A DNA stretch of 64,000 nucleotides from contig NC_009668.1 of the NCBI RefSeq assembly GCF_000017405.1, forward strand, positions 956,001-1,020,000. The letters are read 5' to 3'. The stretch is from Brucella anthropi ATCC 49188. Lineage in GTDB: Bacteria; Pseudomonadota; Alphaproteobacteria; Rhizobiales; Rhizobiaceae. The translations under genes were made by a program, and so were the position numbers. The notes under the pieces were generated by a model that made no database searches, was not told where the DNA came from, and worked only from the letters and a program-made list of their open reading frames with translations. Shown here piece after piece: positions 7,824 to 16,406 of this stretch. The first letter of the stretch is position 1. Every line of letters starts with the position of its first letter.

Positions 7824-8665
7824 TTCTTTTCCCCACTCGTCTGCTGATAGCCCTTGAGAACCTCTTCCTTGAGCGCGCTCCATATTTCGCGATGAATTTC
7901 GTGAAACTTGTCGTCGAGACGAATTTCGGAAATCTCGCGCGGGCGGGCGAGGGGGATTTTATATTCGGCCATGATGCGGGCACGCGGCCCGGCGGACATG
8001 ATGACGACGCGATCCGCCAGCGCGATAGCCTCTTCCAGATCGTGGGTCACGAACATGACCGCCTTCTTGTCCTGCGACCACAGGTCCAGCAGAAGGTCGC
8101 CCATGATAACCCGCGTCTGCGCGTCGAGGGGGCCGAAGGGTTCATCCATCAGCAGATATTTCGGATTGCGGATCAGCACCTGCGCAAGGCCGACGCGCTT
8201 GCGCTGTCCACCCGACAGCATATGCGGATAGCGGTCGCCGAAACTTGCAAGACCGACGCGGCCGAGCCACTCACGGGCCTGTTCGCGCGCCTGAGCCTTC
8301 GAGGTGCCTGCAATTTCCAGCCCGATGGAGACATTGTCCAAGACAGTCTTCCAGGGCATGAGGGCATCCTGCTGGAAAAGATAACCTGCCTTGCGATTGA
8401 GACCCTGCAGCCGCTGGCCGCTGATTTCGACCGTACCGCTGGCTGGTACGAGAAGCCCGGCAACGGCATTGAGCAATGTGGATTTTCCGCAGCCGGTCGG
8501 ACCGACAATCGCCACGAACTCGTTTTCAGCAACTTCAAGATTGCTTTCGGCGACAGCATCGAAGCGGCCGCCATCGGCCAGCTTGAACGAAATTTGCACA
8601 TCCTTGAGCGCGATTGCGGTCTTGCGTGTTGCTTCCGGCTGAATACGGCTTGGTTCGGCGCTCAT
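7820..8665 (-). CDS. ABC transporter ATPase, NitT/TauT (SsuB) type
   Basis: 281 residues. Walker A is GPTGCGKST, the signature is LSGGQRKR, Walker B is LLMDEPFGPLD, and the switch histidine sits in VMFVTHDLEEA. The protein has a roughly 15-residue non-conserved N-terminus and a longer C-terminus (IREIWSALKEEV region) typical of the SsuB/TauB group. First gene of the second minus-strand cassette. A 245-bp gap containing a strong dyad separates it from the preceding cassette, so it probably has its own promoter. Confidence 0.88.
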   Translation of the reverse strand: MSAEPSRIQPEATRKTAIALKDVQISFKLADGGRFDAVAESNLEVAENEFVAIVGPTGCGKSTLLNAVAGLLVPASGTVEISGQRLQGLNRKAGYLFQQDALMPWKTVLDNVSIGLEIAGTSKAQAREQAREWLGRVGLASFGDRYPHMLSGGQRKRVGLAQVLIRNPKYLLMDEPFGPLDAQTRVIMGDLLLDLWSQDKKAVMFVTHDLEEAIALADRVVIMSAGPRARIMAEYKIPLARPREISEIRLDDKFHEIHREIWSALKEEVLKGYQQTSGEKK

Positions 8666-8910
8666 CGCTCGTCACATCCGGTGAACTGACGATGTGCTTT
8701 GCCATAACGGCTCATATTTCCGCTCCTTTTCGGGTAGCGCCTCATGAATGGGGGAACAGACAAGACGCGGAATCTTGCCATCTAAAATGAGACGCAAAAA
8801 TTTGCGATAGAGTCCCTTCGTATAACGTCCCGGTAAGAACATGCAACGAAAAGCGGACAACGCATTTCATTCTGTCGACAATAATATGTCTATACGAAAT
8901 ATTATTGCGA
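8666..8910. other. Intergenic region between the two NitT-type cassettes
   Basis: 245 bp without a credible gene. It should hold the promoter for the minus-strand cassette starting at 8665. The notable element is the dyad at 8879-8907, listed separately. Confidence 0.6.
8879..8907. promoter_or_regulatory. AT-rich 9-bp inverted repeat with 11-bp centre
   Basis: CAATAATAT (8879-8887) and ATATTATTG (8899-8907) are perfect inverted arms separated by 11 bp. It lies 3 bp after the minus-strand permease stop at 8911 and upstream of the next cassette. It could be an operator for the second cassette or a weak hairpin ending the first. Confidence 0.55.
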
Positions 8911-9732
8911 TCAGCCGCGCCAGGTCAAGAAACGCTTCTCGATCTGCCCGATGATGAAATTGACGATCAGTCCCATCACCGACAGGATTGTGACTCCGGC
9001 AAACAGCTTTTCAAGATCGTAGAGCGATCCGGCTTCAAGGATATAGGAACCGACGCCGAACTGGGCGCCGAGCATTTCGGCTGCAACCAGCAGAATGATG
9101 GCGATGGAGATCGACACTCGCAGCCCGGACAGGATCGCAGGAAATGCGCCGGGCAGGATGATCTTGCGCACGATCGACCACCATCCGAGACCGAAGCTCT
9201 GGCCCATGCGCACAAGCGAACGATCCACATTATCGACCGCGCCGTAAGTGGCGACGACGGTGGGCGTAAAGGTGCCGAAGGCAATGAGCATGTATTTCGA
9301 CATTTCATCGATGCCAAACCAGATCACGAAGAGTGGCAGGAGTGCGATCTTGGGTATCGGAAAGAGGGCGGCAACGAGCGGCACCAGACCGGCGCGGACA
9401 TAGCTGAACAAGCCGATCATTACCCCGAGACTCACACCGACCGCGATGCCAAGACTGGCACCGACAACAAGCCGCCGCAGCGATGGTAGCAGATGCTGCC
9501 ACAGAAGGCCCGTCTGCCAGAGCTGGACGAAGGTTTCCAGCACGGCGGATGGGCGTGGCAATGTCAGATTGGATATGAAGCCGCTTCGGGTTCCGATTTC
9601 CGCCAGCGCCAGCAGCGCTATAAACAGGATCAGGGCCATGTGACGCACCGGCTGAGGTGCGAAACCGCCACCTCGGAAAGGAACCGGGCGAACATCCTGG
9701 CTGGACTGCTTCATTTCTGCGATCTCAACCAT
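8911..9732 (-). CDS. ABC transporter permease, NitT/TauT type (second system)
   Basis: 273 residues with about six membrane helices and the EAA loop around MGQSFGLGWWSIVRKIILPGAFP. GGAG seven bases before the ATG at 9732 supports this start, which overlaps the upstream ATPase gene by 8 bp. With the ATPase (9725-10492) and binding protein (10676-11698) it forms a complete importer separate from the 5974-8665 system. Confidence 0.87.
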   Translation of the reverse strand: MVEIAEMKQSSQDVRPVPFRGGGFAPQPVRHMALILFIALLALAEIGTRSGFISNLTLPRPSAVLETFVQLWQTGLLWQHLLPSLRRLVVGASLGIAVGVSLGVMIGLFSYVRAGLVPLVAALFPIPKIALLPLFVIWFGIDEMSKYMLIAFGTFTPTVVATYGAVDNVDRSLVRMGQSFGLGWWSIVRKIILPGAFPAILSGLRVSISIAIILLVAAEMLGAQFGVGSYILEAGSLYDLEKLFAGVTILSVMGLIVNFIIGQIEKRFLTWRG

Positions 9733-10492
9733 TGATCAACTCCTGATCTGCTGCCTGCGCTTCCGCCCGCATCAGCTCCCAGAGCTGCTTCTGCTTTTCT
9801 TCCAGAACGGGGTCGCCAAGATGACGCTCGGAAAGGGGAAGATCGATGTCGACAATCTCCCTGATCCGTCCCGGCCGTCGCGACAGCACCACCACCCGAT
9901 GACCGAGCCGCACCGCCTCGTTGAGATTGTGCGTGACATAGACTGAGGTGAATGGCTGGCGCGTCCACAGCGCAATCAGGTCATCCATCAGCAGCTCCCG
10001 TGTCTGGCTATCGAGCGCCGACAAGGGCTCATCCATCAGCATGACGGCAGGACGTACCGACAAGGCGCGTGCAATCGCCACGCGCTGGCGCATGCCACCC
10101 GAAAGCTGCTTCGGCAATGCCTGTCGGAAATCAGACAGCCGGGTACGCTCCAGAACATTGGTTACGATCCTGTCCATTTCTGCCCGGCCAAGACCGTGAT
10201 CCTCCAGCACCAGCTTGATATTTCCTTCCACGCTGCGCCATGGCAGCAGCGCAAAGTGCTGGAAAACATAGGTGAGGGGATTGAGTGAATCTTTCGGCGG
10301 CGAGCCGATCTGCAGCACTTCGCCCGAAGATGGCCGCTCAAGACCGCCCAGAAAACGCAGGAGCGTGGACTTTCCGCAGCCCGAAGGGCCGATCAGGCAG
10401 ACGATCTGCCCCTGCGGGATGGTAAGCGATATATCTTTGAGAACTTCGACCGGACCATAAGAATGGCTGATATTTTTCAGTTGCAGATCCAT
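9725..10492 (-). CDS. ABC transporter ATPase, NitT/TauT type (second system)
   Basis: 255 residues. Walker A is GPSGCGKST, the Q-loop is in YVFQHFALLPW, the signature is LSGGMRQR, Walker B is LMDEPLSALD, and the switch histidine is in VYVTHNLNEA. This is the canonical length for SsuB/TauB proteins. It is preceded by a 183-bp gap that contains a mosaic repeat and follows the binding-protein gene on the same strand. Confidence 0.88.
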   Translation of the reverse strand: MDLQLKNISHSYGPVEVLKDISLTIPQGQIVCLIGPSGCGKSTLLRFLGGLERPSSGEVLQIGSPPKDSLNPLTYVFQHFALLPWRSVEGNIKLVLEDHGLGRAEMDRIVTNVLERTRLSDFRQALPKQLSGGMRQRVAIARALSVRPAVMLMDEPLSALDSQTRELLMDDLIALWTRQPFTSVYVTHNLNEAVRLGHRVVVLSRRPGRIREIVDIDLPLSERHLGDPVLEEKQKQLWELMRAEAQAADQELING

Positions 10493-10526
10493 TTCAACTC
10501 CAGTCAGAAAGTCCGCCCTTCGACGT

Positions 10527-10627
10527 TAGAGCGCGTTTCGATATGATTGGATCAAATCCGCGCTCTATCTCGTTGTTTTGACGCGCATCCCGGTTTGGAA
10601 TACCTGTCGTCGGGCTTTGCGCCCGAC
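10527..10627. repeat. Brucellaceae-type mosaic intergenic repeat
   Basis: Perfect 9-bp inverted ends TAGAGCGCG (10527-10535) and CGCGCTCTA (10559-10567) are followed by TTGTTTTGACGCGCATC. A GTCGGGC-tttgc-GCCCGAC hairpin (10609-10627) follows. Related copies are at about 12831, 33742 and 37714. These palindromic modules resemble the RIME-like repeats scattered in Rhizobiales genomes. This copy sits between the binding-protein and ATPase genes, where a hairpin can set relative mRNA levels. Confidence 0.6.
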
Positions 10628-10675
10628 AAAACCTGCCGGCCCGGAATGTTCAGTTTCAACCAGCCTTAGCCAGTT

Positions 10676-11698
10676 TCAAATTGTCTTGACATAGGATGTG
10701 TCGAACAGCTTTTCCTGTGTGACGGCTTCCTTGACCATGCCTTCGGAGCGGAACCAGTCGAGCTGCTCCACGCAGCTGTTGAGTGACAAGGCCAGCCCCT
10801 TGTTGATGCGCATAGCACCATCGATCAGGTTCTGTTTTGCCGTCTCGAACGGGCTGTCGCTTTCAACATATTTGTGCACGATCGTTGCAATGTCGTCGCG
10901 CGCTGCATCGTCTGCAGTGTTGTCGACAAAGGCCGCATTATAATCGTCGATTGCCTTGGAATAGGCTTTGACGAAGGCTTCGGTCATGGCGCGCTCGTCG
11001 GACGCATTCTTAGTAGACGTGAATGCTGTCGTGACCTGATAATCCGGCGCATAATCGGAGACGAGACCGATCTGCTTTGCAGCGCCCTCACGGATGAGCT
11101 TCTTGGCGATATTGGGCTGGATGGCCCAGGAATCGATCTGCCCGGTCGACAGGGCACCGACAACAGCGCCGAGCTTCTGCAATGGGCGCAGCTGGATTTC
11201 AGAAAGAGGAATGTTGTTGGCCTTGGCAATCTTGTGCGCCATGAAATGGAATGACGATCCTGCCGTGGTGATGCCAAAACTGTGTCCCGCCAGCTTGGAC
11301 GGTTCCGTCAGCCCGCCTTCATAGGCCTTGTTGGAGGCCAGAATGACATTGCCGGTAATGCCTTTTTCTTCTGCAAGCGCACCGCCGATGACCTTGATCG
11401 CACCCTTGTCGGCCAAACTGATCAGACCGCCGCTCATTGCCGTCACACCGAAATCTGCATCGCCGGATGCGATGGCTACAGCCATGGGCTGGGCGGCTTC
11501 AAAGAACTTCAACTCGATATCGAGACCAGCATCTTTGAAATAGCCACGCTCGTGCGCGATATAGCTCGGCGCATGGCTCGCCAGATGGAGAACGGCCAGA
11601 TTTCGCGTCGCGGCGCGGGCAGGGGAGCCGAAAGCCGTGCTGATGCCCAACGCACCAAGTCCCATCAATGTCTGACGGCGTGTCAGGGTGAAATCCAT
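10676..11698 (-). CDS. ABC transporter substrate-binding protein, NitT/TauT type (second system)
   Basis: 340 residues with a Tat-like signal (TRRQTLMGLGALG, cleavage after SPARA). The mature part shows HERGYFKDAGLDIELKFF, the ASGDADFG ligand strand and GITTAGSSFHFMAH, typical of NMT1/SsuA-like proteins. The ligand is unknown. It is the promoter-proximal gene of the second cassette, with a plausible leader of a few tens of bases after 11699. Binding protein first and hairpin-rich spacer second fits high SBP expression. Confidence 0.85.
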   Translation of the reverse strand: MDFTLTRRQTLMGLGALGISTAFGSPARAATRNLAVLHLASHAPSYIAHERGYFKDAGLDIELKFFEAAQPMAVAIASGDADFGVTAMSGGLISLADKGAIKVIGGALAEEKGITGNVILASNKAYEGGLTEPSKLAGHSFGITTAGSSFHFMAHKIAKANNIPLSEIQLRPLQKLGAVVGALSTGQIDSWAIQPNIAKKLIREGAAKQIGLVSDYAPDYQVTTAFTSTKNASDERAMTEAFVKAYSKAIDDYNAAFVDNTADDAARDDIATIVHKYVESDSPFETAKQNLIDGAMRINKGLALSLNSCVEQLDWFRSEGMVKEAVTQEKLFDTSYVKTI

Positions 11699-11843
11699 TC
11701 CGGTTCTCCTCCGATGCGGGTGTCAGCCTGGCGCAACAGATTTCCTGCTAGGCCCGGCAAACAAAATTTCATTACGTCTCTGCCACGGAAAAATATGGAA
11801 GATTGCTTTCGCATAAAGCCACATAGCGGGATTTTCAATAAGA

Positions 11844-12779
11844 TTAACGGTCTCGTACTTGTTCTGCCGCCAATGCACCGGCATCGATTCTCCGCAGAAA
11901 CGGGTCTAACCCAGCCAGTATTGGACCTGAAGCCATCTCAGGCAGAAGATGCCCGCCAGCCAGTCCTTCGCCGTCAACATCGATGGCCCAGTCTGCCCAT
12001 ATATCGAGCGGTTCGCGCCCGCCGCCATAGCGTCGGCCTTGTTCCCAGAAAACCAGAACCGGCGCATGAATGCGCCGTCCTGCCGCCCGATCCGCAAGAT
12101 CGTCAGCTTCATCCACACCTGCGCCTGCGCGGTAATCCTCGCATATCCAGTGCCGGACTTCCGCACTGTCAAAGGCTTCCCGATAATCCGCAAGTGCAAG
12201 CGGATGCAGCTTGTCGAGACCATGCGCCATCTTCTGCAAGGTCGTATCGATCATGAAACGAGGATTGCCGGAAAGAAGCATTTCAGGCAGCGGTTCGGGC
12301 TGTGCCAGCATGAACCAGTGCCACGCCCCCATACCGAAAGCCTTGCTGGCGCCTTCCCACATTTCCGGAGTCGGTACGACCGTCACGGATACCAGTCCAA
12401 CCACATTGTCCGGGTGATCCAGTGCCATGCGATAGGCGACACGCCCACCGCGATCATGCCCGATCACAACAAACCGCTCATGCCCGAGCGCCTGCATCAA
12501 CGCGACCAGACTAGCGGCCATCCGGCGTTTTGATCCGGCACCAACCGGATTGGACGTGATGCGGCTTCGTCCATAACCCGGCAGATCAGGCACGACGACT
12601 GTGCGGGGGCGGGCGAGTTTAGGGGCAATGCGATGCCATGCAGCCATGGTTTCCGGATAACCGTGCAGCAACAGAACCGGCAGGCCTTTACCACCAGTCA
12701 TGACCGCGAAACAAACATCATTCGTTTCCACTTCCCGCATCTCAAAGCCGGGAAAGAGCTGCTCGATTGCTGGTTTCAT
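11844..12779 (-). CDS. Alpha/beta hydrolase, fluoroacetate dehalogenase (FAcD)-like
   Basis: 311 residues. The nucleophile elbow is GHDRGG with Asp109, followed by Arg110 and Arg113, the residues that hold the carboxylate in fluoroacetate dehalogenase. His154-Trp155 (GAWHWF) and Tyr216 (CEDYRAG) match the fluoride-binding triad. His277 (GGHLLPE) is the catalytic base. The HGYPE oxyanion motif is at 39-43. By memory-based alignment the usual triad acid after strand 6 (LDILP) is replaced here by VTVVP, so Thr133 sits where Asp is expected. Haloacetate or a related ester could be the substrate. The gene appears to be alone. Confidence 0.75.
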   Translation of the reverse strand: MKPAIEQLFPGFEMREVETNDVCFAVMTGGKGLPVLLLHGYPETMAAWHRIAPKLARPRTVVVPDLPGYGRSRITSNPVGAGSKRRMAASLVALMQALGHERFVVIGHDRGGRVAYRMALDHPDNVVGLVSVTVVPTPEMWEGASKAFGMGAWHWFMLAQPEPLPEMLLSGNPRFMIDTTLQKMAHGLDKLHPLALADYREAFDSAEVRHWICEDYRAGAGVDEADDLADRAAGRRIHAPVLVFWEQGRRYGGGREPLDIWADWAIDVDGEGLAGGHLLPEMASGPILAGLDPFLRRIDAGALAAEQVRDR

Positions 12780-12830
12780 ACCCCACCGTTTTGATCTCGT
12801 CGGAAACTGATTCAGTTGAAAGTGCTATGC

Positions 12831-12872
12831 TAGAGCATTTCCTGTTTTGATTGAAACATTGGAATCAGGCCA
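12831..12872. repeat. Degenerate mosaic intergenic repeat
   Basis: TAGAGCATTTCC followed by TGATT/AATCA arms (12848-12867) inside CCTG/CAGG ends. It resembles one module of the repeat at 10527. It lies between two minus-strand genes. Confidence 0.4.
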
Positions 12873-12916
12873 CCGCGCAACCCGTCCGCGCGATGGCCAT
12901 ACAACCAGCCTTTATT

Positions 12917-14497
12917 TCATTTGCTTTGAAGAGACAGCCAGCGGGTTGCGTGTATGTTCATCAGATTATCGCTGTAGCCTTCAACCTTATCTGCCACGAG
13001 CGCTTGTGATGAAGGATAGAGCAGTGGGATGACCGGAACCTCTTTCAGCAGAATGCGCTCAGCCTGAGCAAGGGTTTCAGCCCGCGCTCCGGTGTCGGTC
13101 ATCGTTTCCGATTTTGTAATCAGCGCGTCATAATCCTTGTTCGACCAATCGGAATTATTGAAATAATTGTCGGTCGTGAACATGCTCAGGAAGGAATAGG
13201 CGTCGTTGTAATCGCCGATCCATGCCTGATAGGCAAAATCATACATGCCTTTTTCATGCAGATAATTGAAATAAGTCGCGCCCTCCACTTCGTCCTGCGA
13301 AGCATTGATACCAATATTCTTGAGCATGTCTGCGATAGCAATCATCGTGTTCTTGTTGTTGACCGAAGTGGCATAGCGCAACTTGACCGACAGGATTCCC
13401 GGTGCGACACCGGCCTCCTTCAGCAATTCCCTGGCTTTGTCCTCACGATCCAGAATATCGAGATTCATGTAATCCAGCCGGGGCGCGTCCACGACATAGT
13501 TTTCAGTACCGGGAGGCACCATCGAATAACCCGGCATCATCATGCCACGCCGGATTTCATTGGCCAGAAACTTGCGATCAATCGCCATCGATATGGCTTC
13601 ACGCACACGAGGATCGCGCAGCTTACTATCCGGTTCGCCTCTGACACTGACATAAAAGGTGCCGAAATAGGGGGCGACACGCAGATTATGCCCCAGATTG
13701 GACTTGATGTAGTCCATCTGCTCGGCGGGGACCGTACCGCAAATGTCGATCTCCCCGGCCTCAAACCGGCGCATGCACGACGCCGGTTGCTCGAATGGAA
13801 TCCAGTTCACCACGTCGATCTTTACATTGGATGCATCCCAGTAGTTCGGGTTTTTCTTCATGACGATCTGCGCATTTGGTGTGAAGCTGGCCAATGTATA
13901 AGCACCGTTCGACACCATGTTTCCCGCCAGAGTGAACTTGTCGCCATATTTCTCGACGGCTTTCCTGTTTAGCGGCAAGGTCGTCTGATGGGTCAGCAGT
14001 GAGAGGAAATAAGGGGTAGGGGACGTAAGCGTGATTTTCAGCGTGCGGTCGTCAAGCGCCTCGACGCCCAGCTGATCCAGTGGGAGCTTGCCGGTATTGA
14101 TTTCTCTGGCGTTCTTGATCGCATAGAGAACATTGGCATAACCCGCACCAGTCTTCGGGTCGATGATACGGTGCAGCGAATATTCGAAATCACCTGCGGT
14201 AACCGGATCGCCGTTCGACCATTTTGCACCCGCGCGCAAATGGAACGTATAGGTCAGTCCGTCGGGAGAAATATCCCACGACTGCGCCACACCCGGTATC
14301 AGCTCGCCCTTTGCATCTTCGGTAACAAGCCCCTCATAGAGATCACGCAACAAAGCGCTTTCATTGACCGTCGTTGTACGGTGCTGATCCAGTGTTGATG
14401 GATCGCTGCCGCTATCACGGTTCAACACGGTTCCAGCTGACGCGACGGTAACCAACAAAAAACAGCAAGCGCCTGCAAGAAAGAAACTGCGATGCAT
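12917..14497 (-). CDS. Oligopeptide ABC transporter binding protein (OppA paralog 1)
   Basis: 526 residues, SBP family 5. A signal peptide (AGACCFLLVTVASAG) precedes the mature start TVLNRDSG. Typical OppA landmarks are LLRDLYEGL, YTFHLRAGAKWSNGDPVTA and RVREAISMAIDR. It is clearly paralogous to the two binding proteins at 16407 and 18096 and diverges from the porin gene across 258 AT-rich bases. No permease is adjacent on this strand, so it probably shares the OppBC-DF complex encoded at 19748-23403. Confidence 0.88.
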   Translation of the reverse strand: MHRSFFLAGACCFLLVTVASAGTVLNRDSGSDPSTLDQHRTTTVNESALLRDLYEGLVTEDAKGELIPGVAQSWDISPDGLTYTFHLRAGAKWSNGDPVTAGDFEYSLHRIIDPKTGAGYANVLYAIKNAREINTGKLPLDQLGVEALDDRTLKITLTSPTPYFLSLLTHQTTLPLNRKAVEKYGDKFTLAGNMVSNGAYTLASFTPNAQIVMKKNPNYWDASNVKIDVVNWIPFEQPASCMRRFEAGEIDICGTVPAEQMDYIKSNLGHNLRVAPYFGTFYVSVRGEPDSKLRDPRVREAISMAIDRKFLANEIRRGMMMPGYSMVPPGTENYVVDAPRLDYMNLDILDREDKARELLKEAGVAPGILSVKLRYATSVNNKNTMIAIADMLKNIGINASQDEVEGATYFNYLHEKGMYDFAYQAWIGDYNDAYSFLSMFTTDNYFNNSDWSNKDYDALITKSETMTDTGARAETLAQAERILLKEVPVIPLLYPSSQALVADKVEGYSDNLMNIHATRWLSLQSK

Positions 14498-14695
14498 AAA
14501 ACCCTCCCATTGATGGCGCGACCCCGATCCGGAGTCGCCAGACGCATCGACTGTATATTTCTTGTTTTAATCTTACTATTTTAAGTAATAACTCCCTAAT
14601 TATTGTGATAATTACTTTAATAGCACACATATAAGCACGCACTATAATTCGCTTATTAGAATTTGCGATTATAGAAAACATTTTTATGTTTTACC

Positions 14696-14753
14696 TTGAC
14701 GACGTTTTAGGCCGGGAAAGTATTTCCGGTCATATTTTTATATTTGTGAGGGG
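14696..14753 (+). promoter_or_regulatory. Candidate promoter and strong RBS of the porin gene
   Basis: TTGACG at 14696-14701 is followed 17 bp later by AGTATT (weak -10). A small GGAAA-GTA-TTTCC dyad lies in between, and a strong GAGGGG ribosome-binding site precedes the ATG at 14756. The surrounding 200 bp are AT-rich. Confidence 0.4.
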
Positions 14754-14755
14754 AC

Positions 14756-15910
14756 ATGAAGTTTACTTTATCGCTGGCAGGCTGCATTGCGACGGCATGC
14801 AGTGCATCTGCAGCCTATGGTGCTGACGCAGTCATCGCGCCGGAACCGGAATCGACACAATACGTCCGGGTTTGTGACGCATACGGCGCGGGATATTTTT
14901 ATATTCCCGGAACTGAAACATGCCTGCGGATACATGGCTATGTCCGCTATCTTATGCAGGGCGGGGACGATGTTTATGGCCGCGGCTTCACTGACAAGGA
15001 CGACACACCTCATCTCCAGCGCAATAGCAAGCGCGATAGCTGGGACAATTCTGCCCGTTTCACATTGCGTGCCAGCACGGCATCCGAAACGGAGCTCGGC
15101 ACACTAAAAACCTATGCGGAAACCCGTTTTCAGTGGGGCAATGGCAAGGATTCCGGCTCCACCGGCTCGCTGCGCGTTGCATATATCGATCTGGCGGGAC
15201 TGCGTGTCGGCCTCGATTTTTCGACGTTCATATCCTTCGTGGGGTATCTCGGCGACGTCTTTAACGATGATGTGATCCTTGCGGGCGGCTATCGTACAGG
15301 CTTGATCAGCTATACCTACTCCGGCAGCAACGGCATTTCGGCGATCCTGTCGCTGGAACAGGGCAACAATCTCGATACAGATAAGCAATATGGCTTTGAT
15401 GGCACTATCAGTGACTATACCCCGCACATCGTTGGTGGTCTGAAATATGCCCAAGACTGGGGCGCGGTCATTACAGTTGCTGCATACGATGCCCGGAACG
15501 AAAAATGGGCGGGCAAGCTGCGTGGCAATCTCAACATCAATGACAAGCTGTCCGTATGGGCCATGGGTGGCTTTAAGTCCAACAAAGACAGCTATATGGA
15601 CGTCAAAGGCGACAACGGACAAGTTGCAGGCCAGGTTCGCGCGATCAATAGTTTCTACGGCCAATGGGGCGGCGACTGGGCTGCCTGGGGTGGCGGTGCT
15701 TACAAAATATCCGACAAGGCCATCATCAATGCCCAGCTTTCCTACGATGCCACAGACACGTTCTACACGACGGCAAACGTCGCTTACGAACTGGTTCCTG
15801 GCTTCACGGTCACGCCCGAAATCTCTTACGTGCGCTGGCGTGACAAAAAGTCTGTCCTTAACGGGTCAGACGCGTGGCAAGGCCTGATCGCGCTCCAGCG
15901 GACATTCTGA
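14756..15910 (+). CDS. Outer-membrane porin (Omp2-type, alphaproteobacterial porin family)
   Basis: 384 residues with a signal peptide ending AAYGAD. The mature protein begins with the family hallmark: VRVCDAYGAGYFYIPGTETC with paired cysteines, then LRIHGYVRYLM. Alternating beta-strand segments follow, and the C-terminus ends in a phenylalanine (QRTF), as needed for BAM-dependent assembly. This is the Porin_2 family that includes Brucella Omp2a/Omp2b. It is surrounded by peptide-uptake genes, so it may provide the outer-membrane path for the same solutes; this is inference. Confidence 0.9.
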   Translation: MKFTLSLAGCIATACSASAAYGADAVIAPEPESTQYVRVCDAYGAGYFYIPGTETCLRIHGYVRYLMQGGDDVYGRGFTDKDDTPHLQRNSKRDSWDNSARFTLRASTASETELGTLKTYAETRFQWGNGKDSGSTGSLRVAYIDLAGLRVGLDFSTFISFVGYLGDVFNDDVILAGGYRTGLISYTYSGSNGISAILSLEQGNNLDTDKQYGFDGTISDYTPHIVGGLKYAQDWGAVITVAAYDARNEKWAGKLRGNLNINDKLSVWAMGGFKSNKDSYMDVKGDNGQVAGQVRAINSFYGQWGGDWAAWGGGAYKISDKAIINAQLSYDATDTFYTTANVAYELVPGFTVTPEISYVRWRDKKSVLNGSDAWQGLIALQRTF

Positions 15911-15920
15911 GACAAACAGA

Positions 15921-15948
15921 AAGAGGCGCCTGAAAAGGCGCTTCTTTT
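15921..15948 (+). terminator. Terminator of the porin gene
   Basis: AAGAGGCGCC (15921-15930) pairs with GGCGCTTCTT (15937-15946), one G-U pair, followed by TT. It lies 10 bp after the porin stop. Confidence 0.75.
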
Positions 15949-16406
15949 CATGAGTGATCAAGTTTCCCTTGGTCTCAACATAAATCAGATAATATGTATT
16001 ATGGAACAAACCCATATCCATCTGTCTTGAAACATCGCGACAACCGCTTGCAGCGCTGTCGACATCTGAGCCCTGAATATTCGCGGCACCAAGCACTAGA
16101 GAAATGGCACTGAAAACGAGCATGTAACTTCCAGCGAATCGGACCGTTTTTCCACCTCGTTTCAGCTGACATTCAAACGTCGCAAACGGCGGAAATTACG
16201 GCGTTTTTCGGGCGCGCTCAGCGAGCATTTCTACTTTGTAAATCCGGCGAAAACCCATAGTTCCGTACCAGAATTCGAGCACTTAATTCGCTCAAGAAAA
16301 TGTGAATATGTTAATTAAGTCAAAGTGTTGATAAGTTCTCTTGCAAGTGGCGCGCTTATCCATAAGATGCGGGCCATTTCAAAAATTTCAAAGGAGGGGT
16401 TCTCAA
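15949..16406. other. Intergenic region between porin and oppA paralog 2
   Basis: About 450 bp without a convincing gene. An 85-codon minus-strand frame exists here (15866-16123), but it runs through the porin terminator and end. The right part (about 16290-16400) is AT-rich and should hold the oppA promoter. The ribosome-binding site AAGGAGG is at 16391-16397. Confidence 0.5.

Noticed and set aside
5974..8910. A thiamine (TPP) riboswitch in front of the NMT1/THI5-like transporter genes
   Set aside because: The conserved TPP core motifs were not found upstream of either cassette.
15866..16123. An 85-codon minus-strand frame after the porin
   Set aside because: It runs across the porin terminator and the porin C-terminus, with no RBS support.
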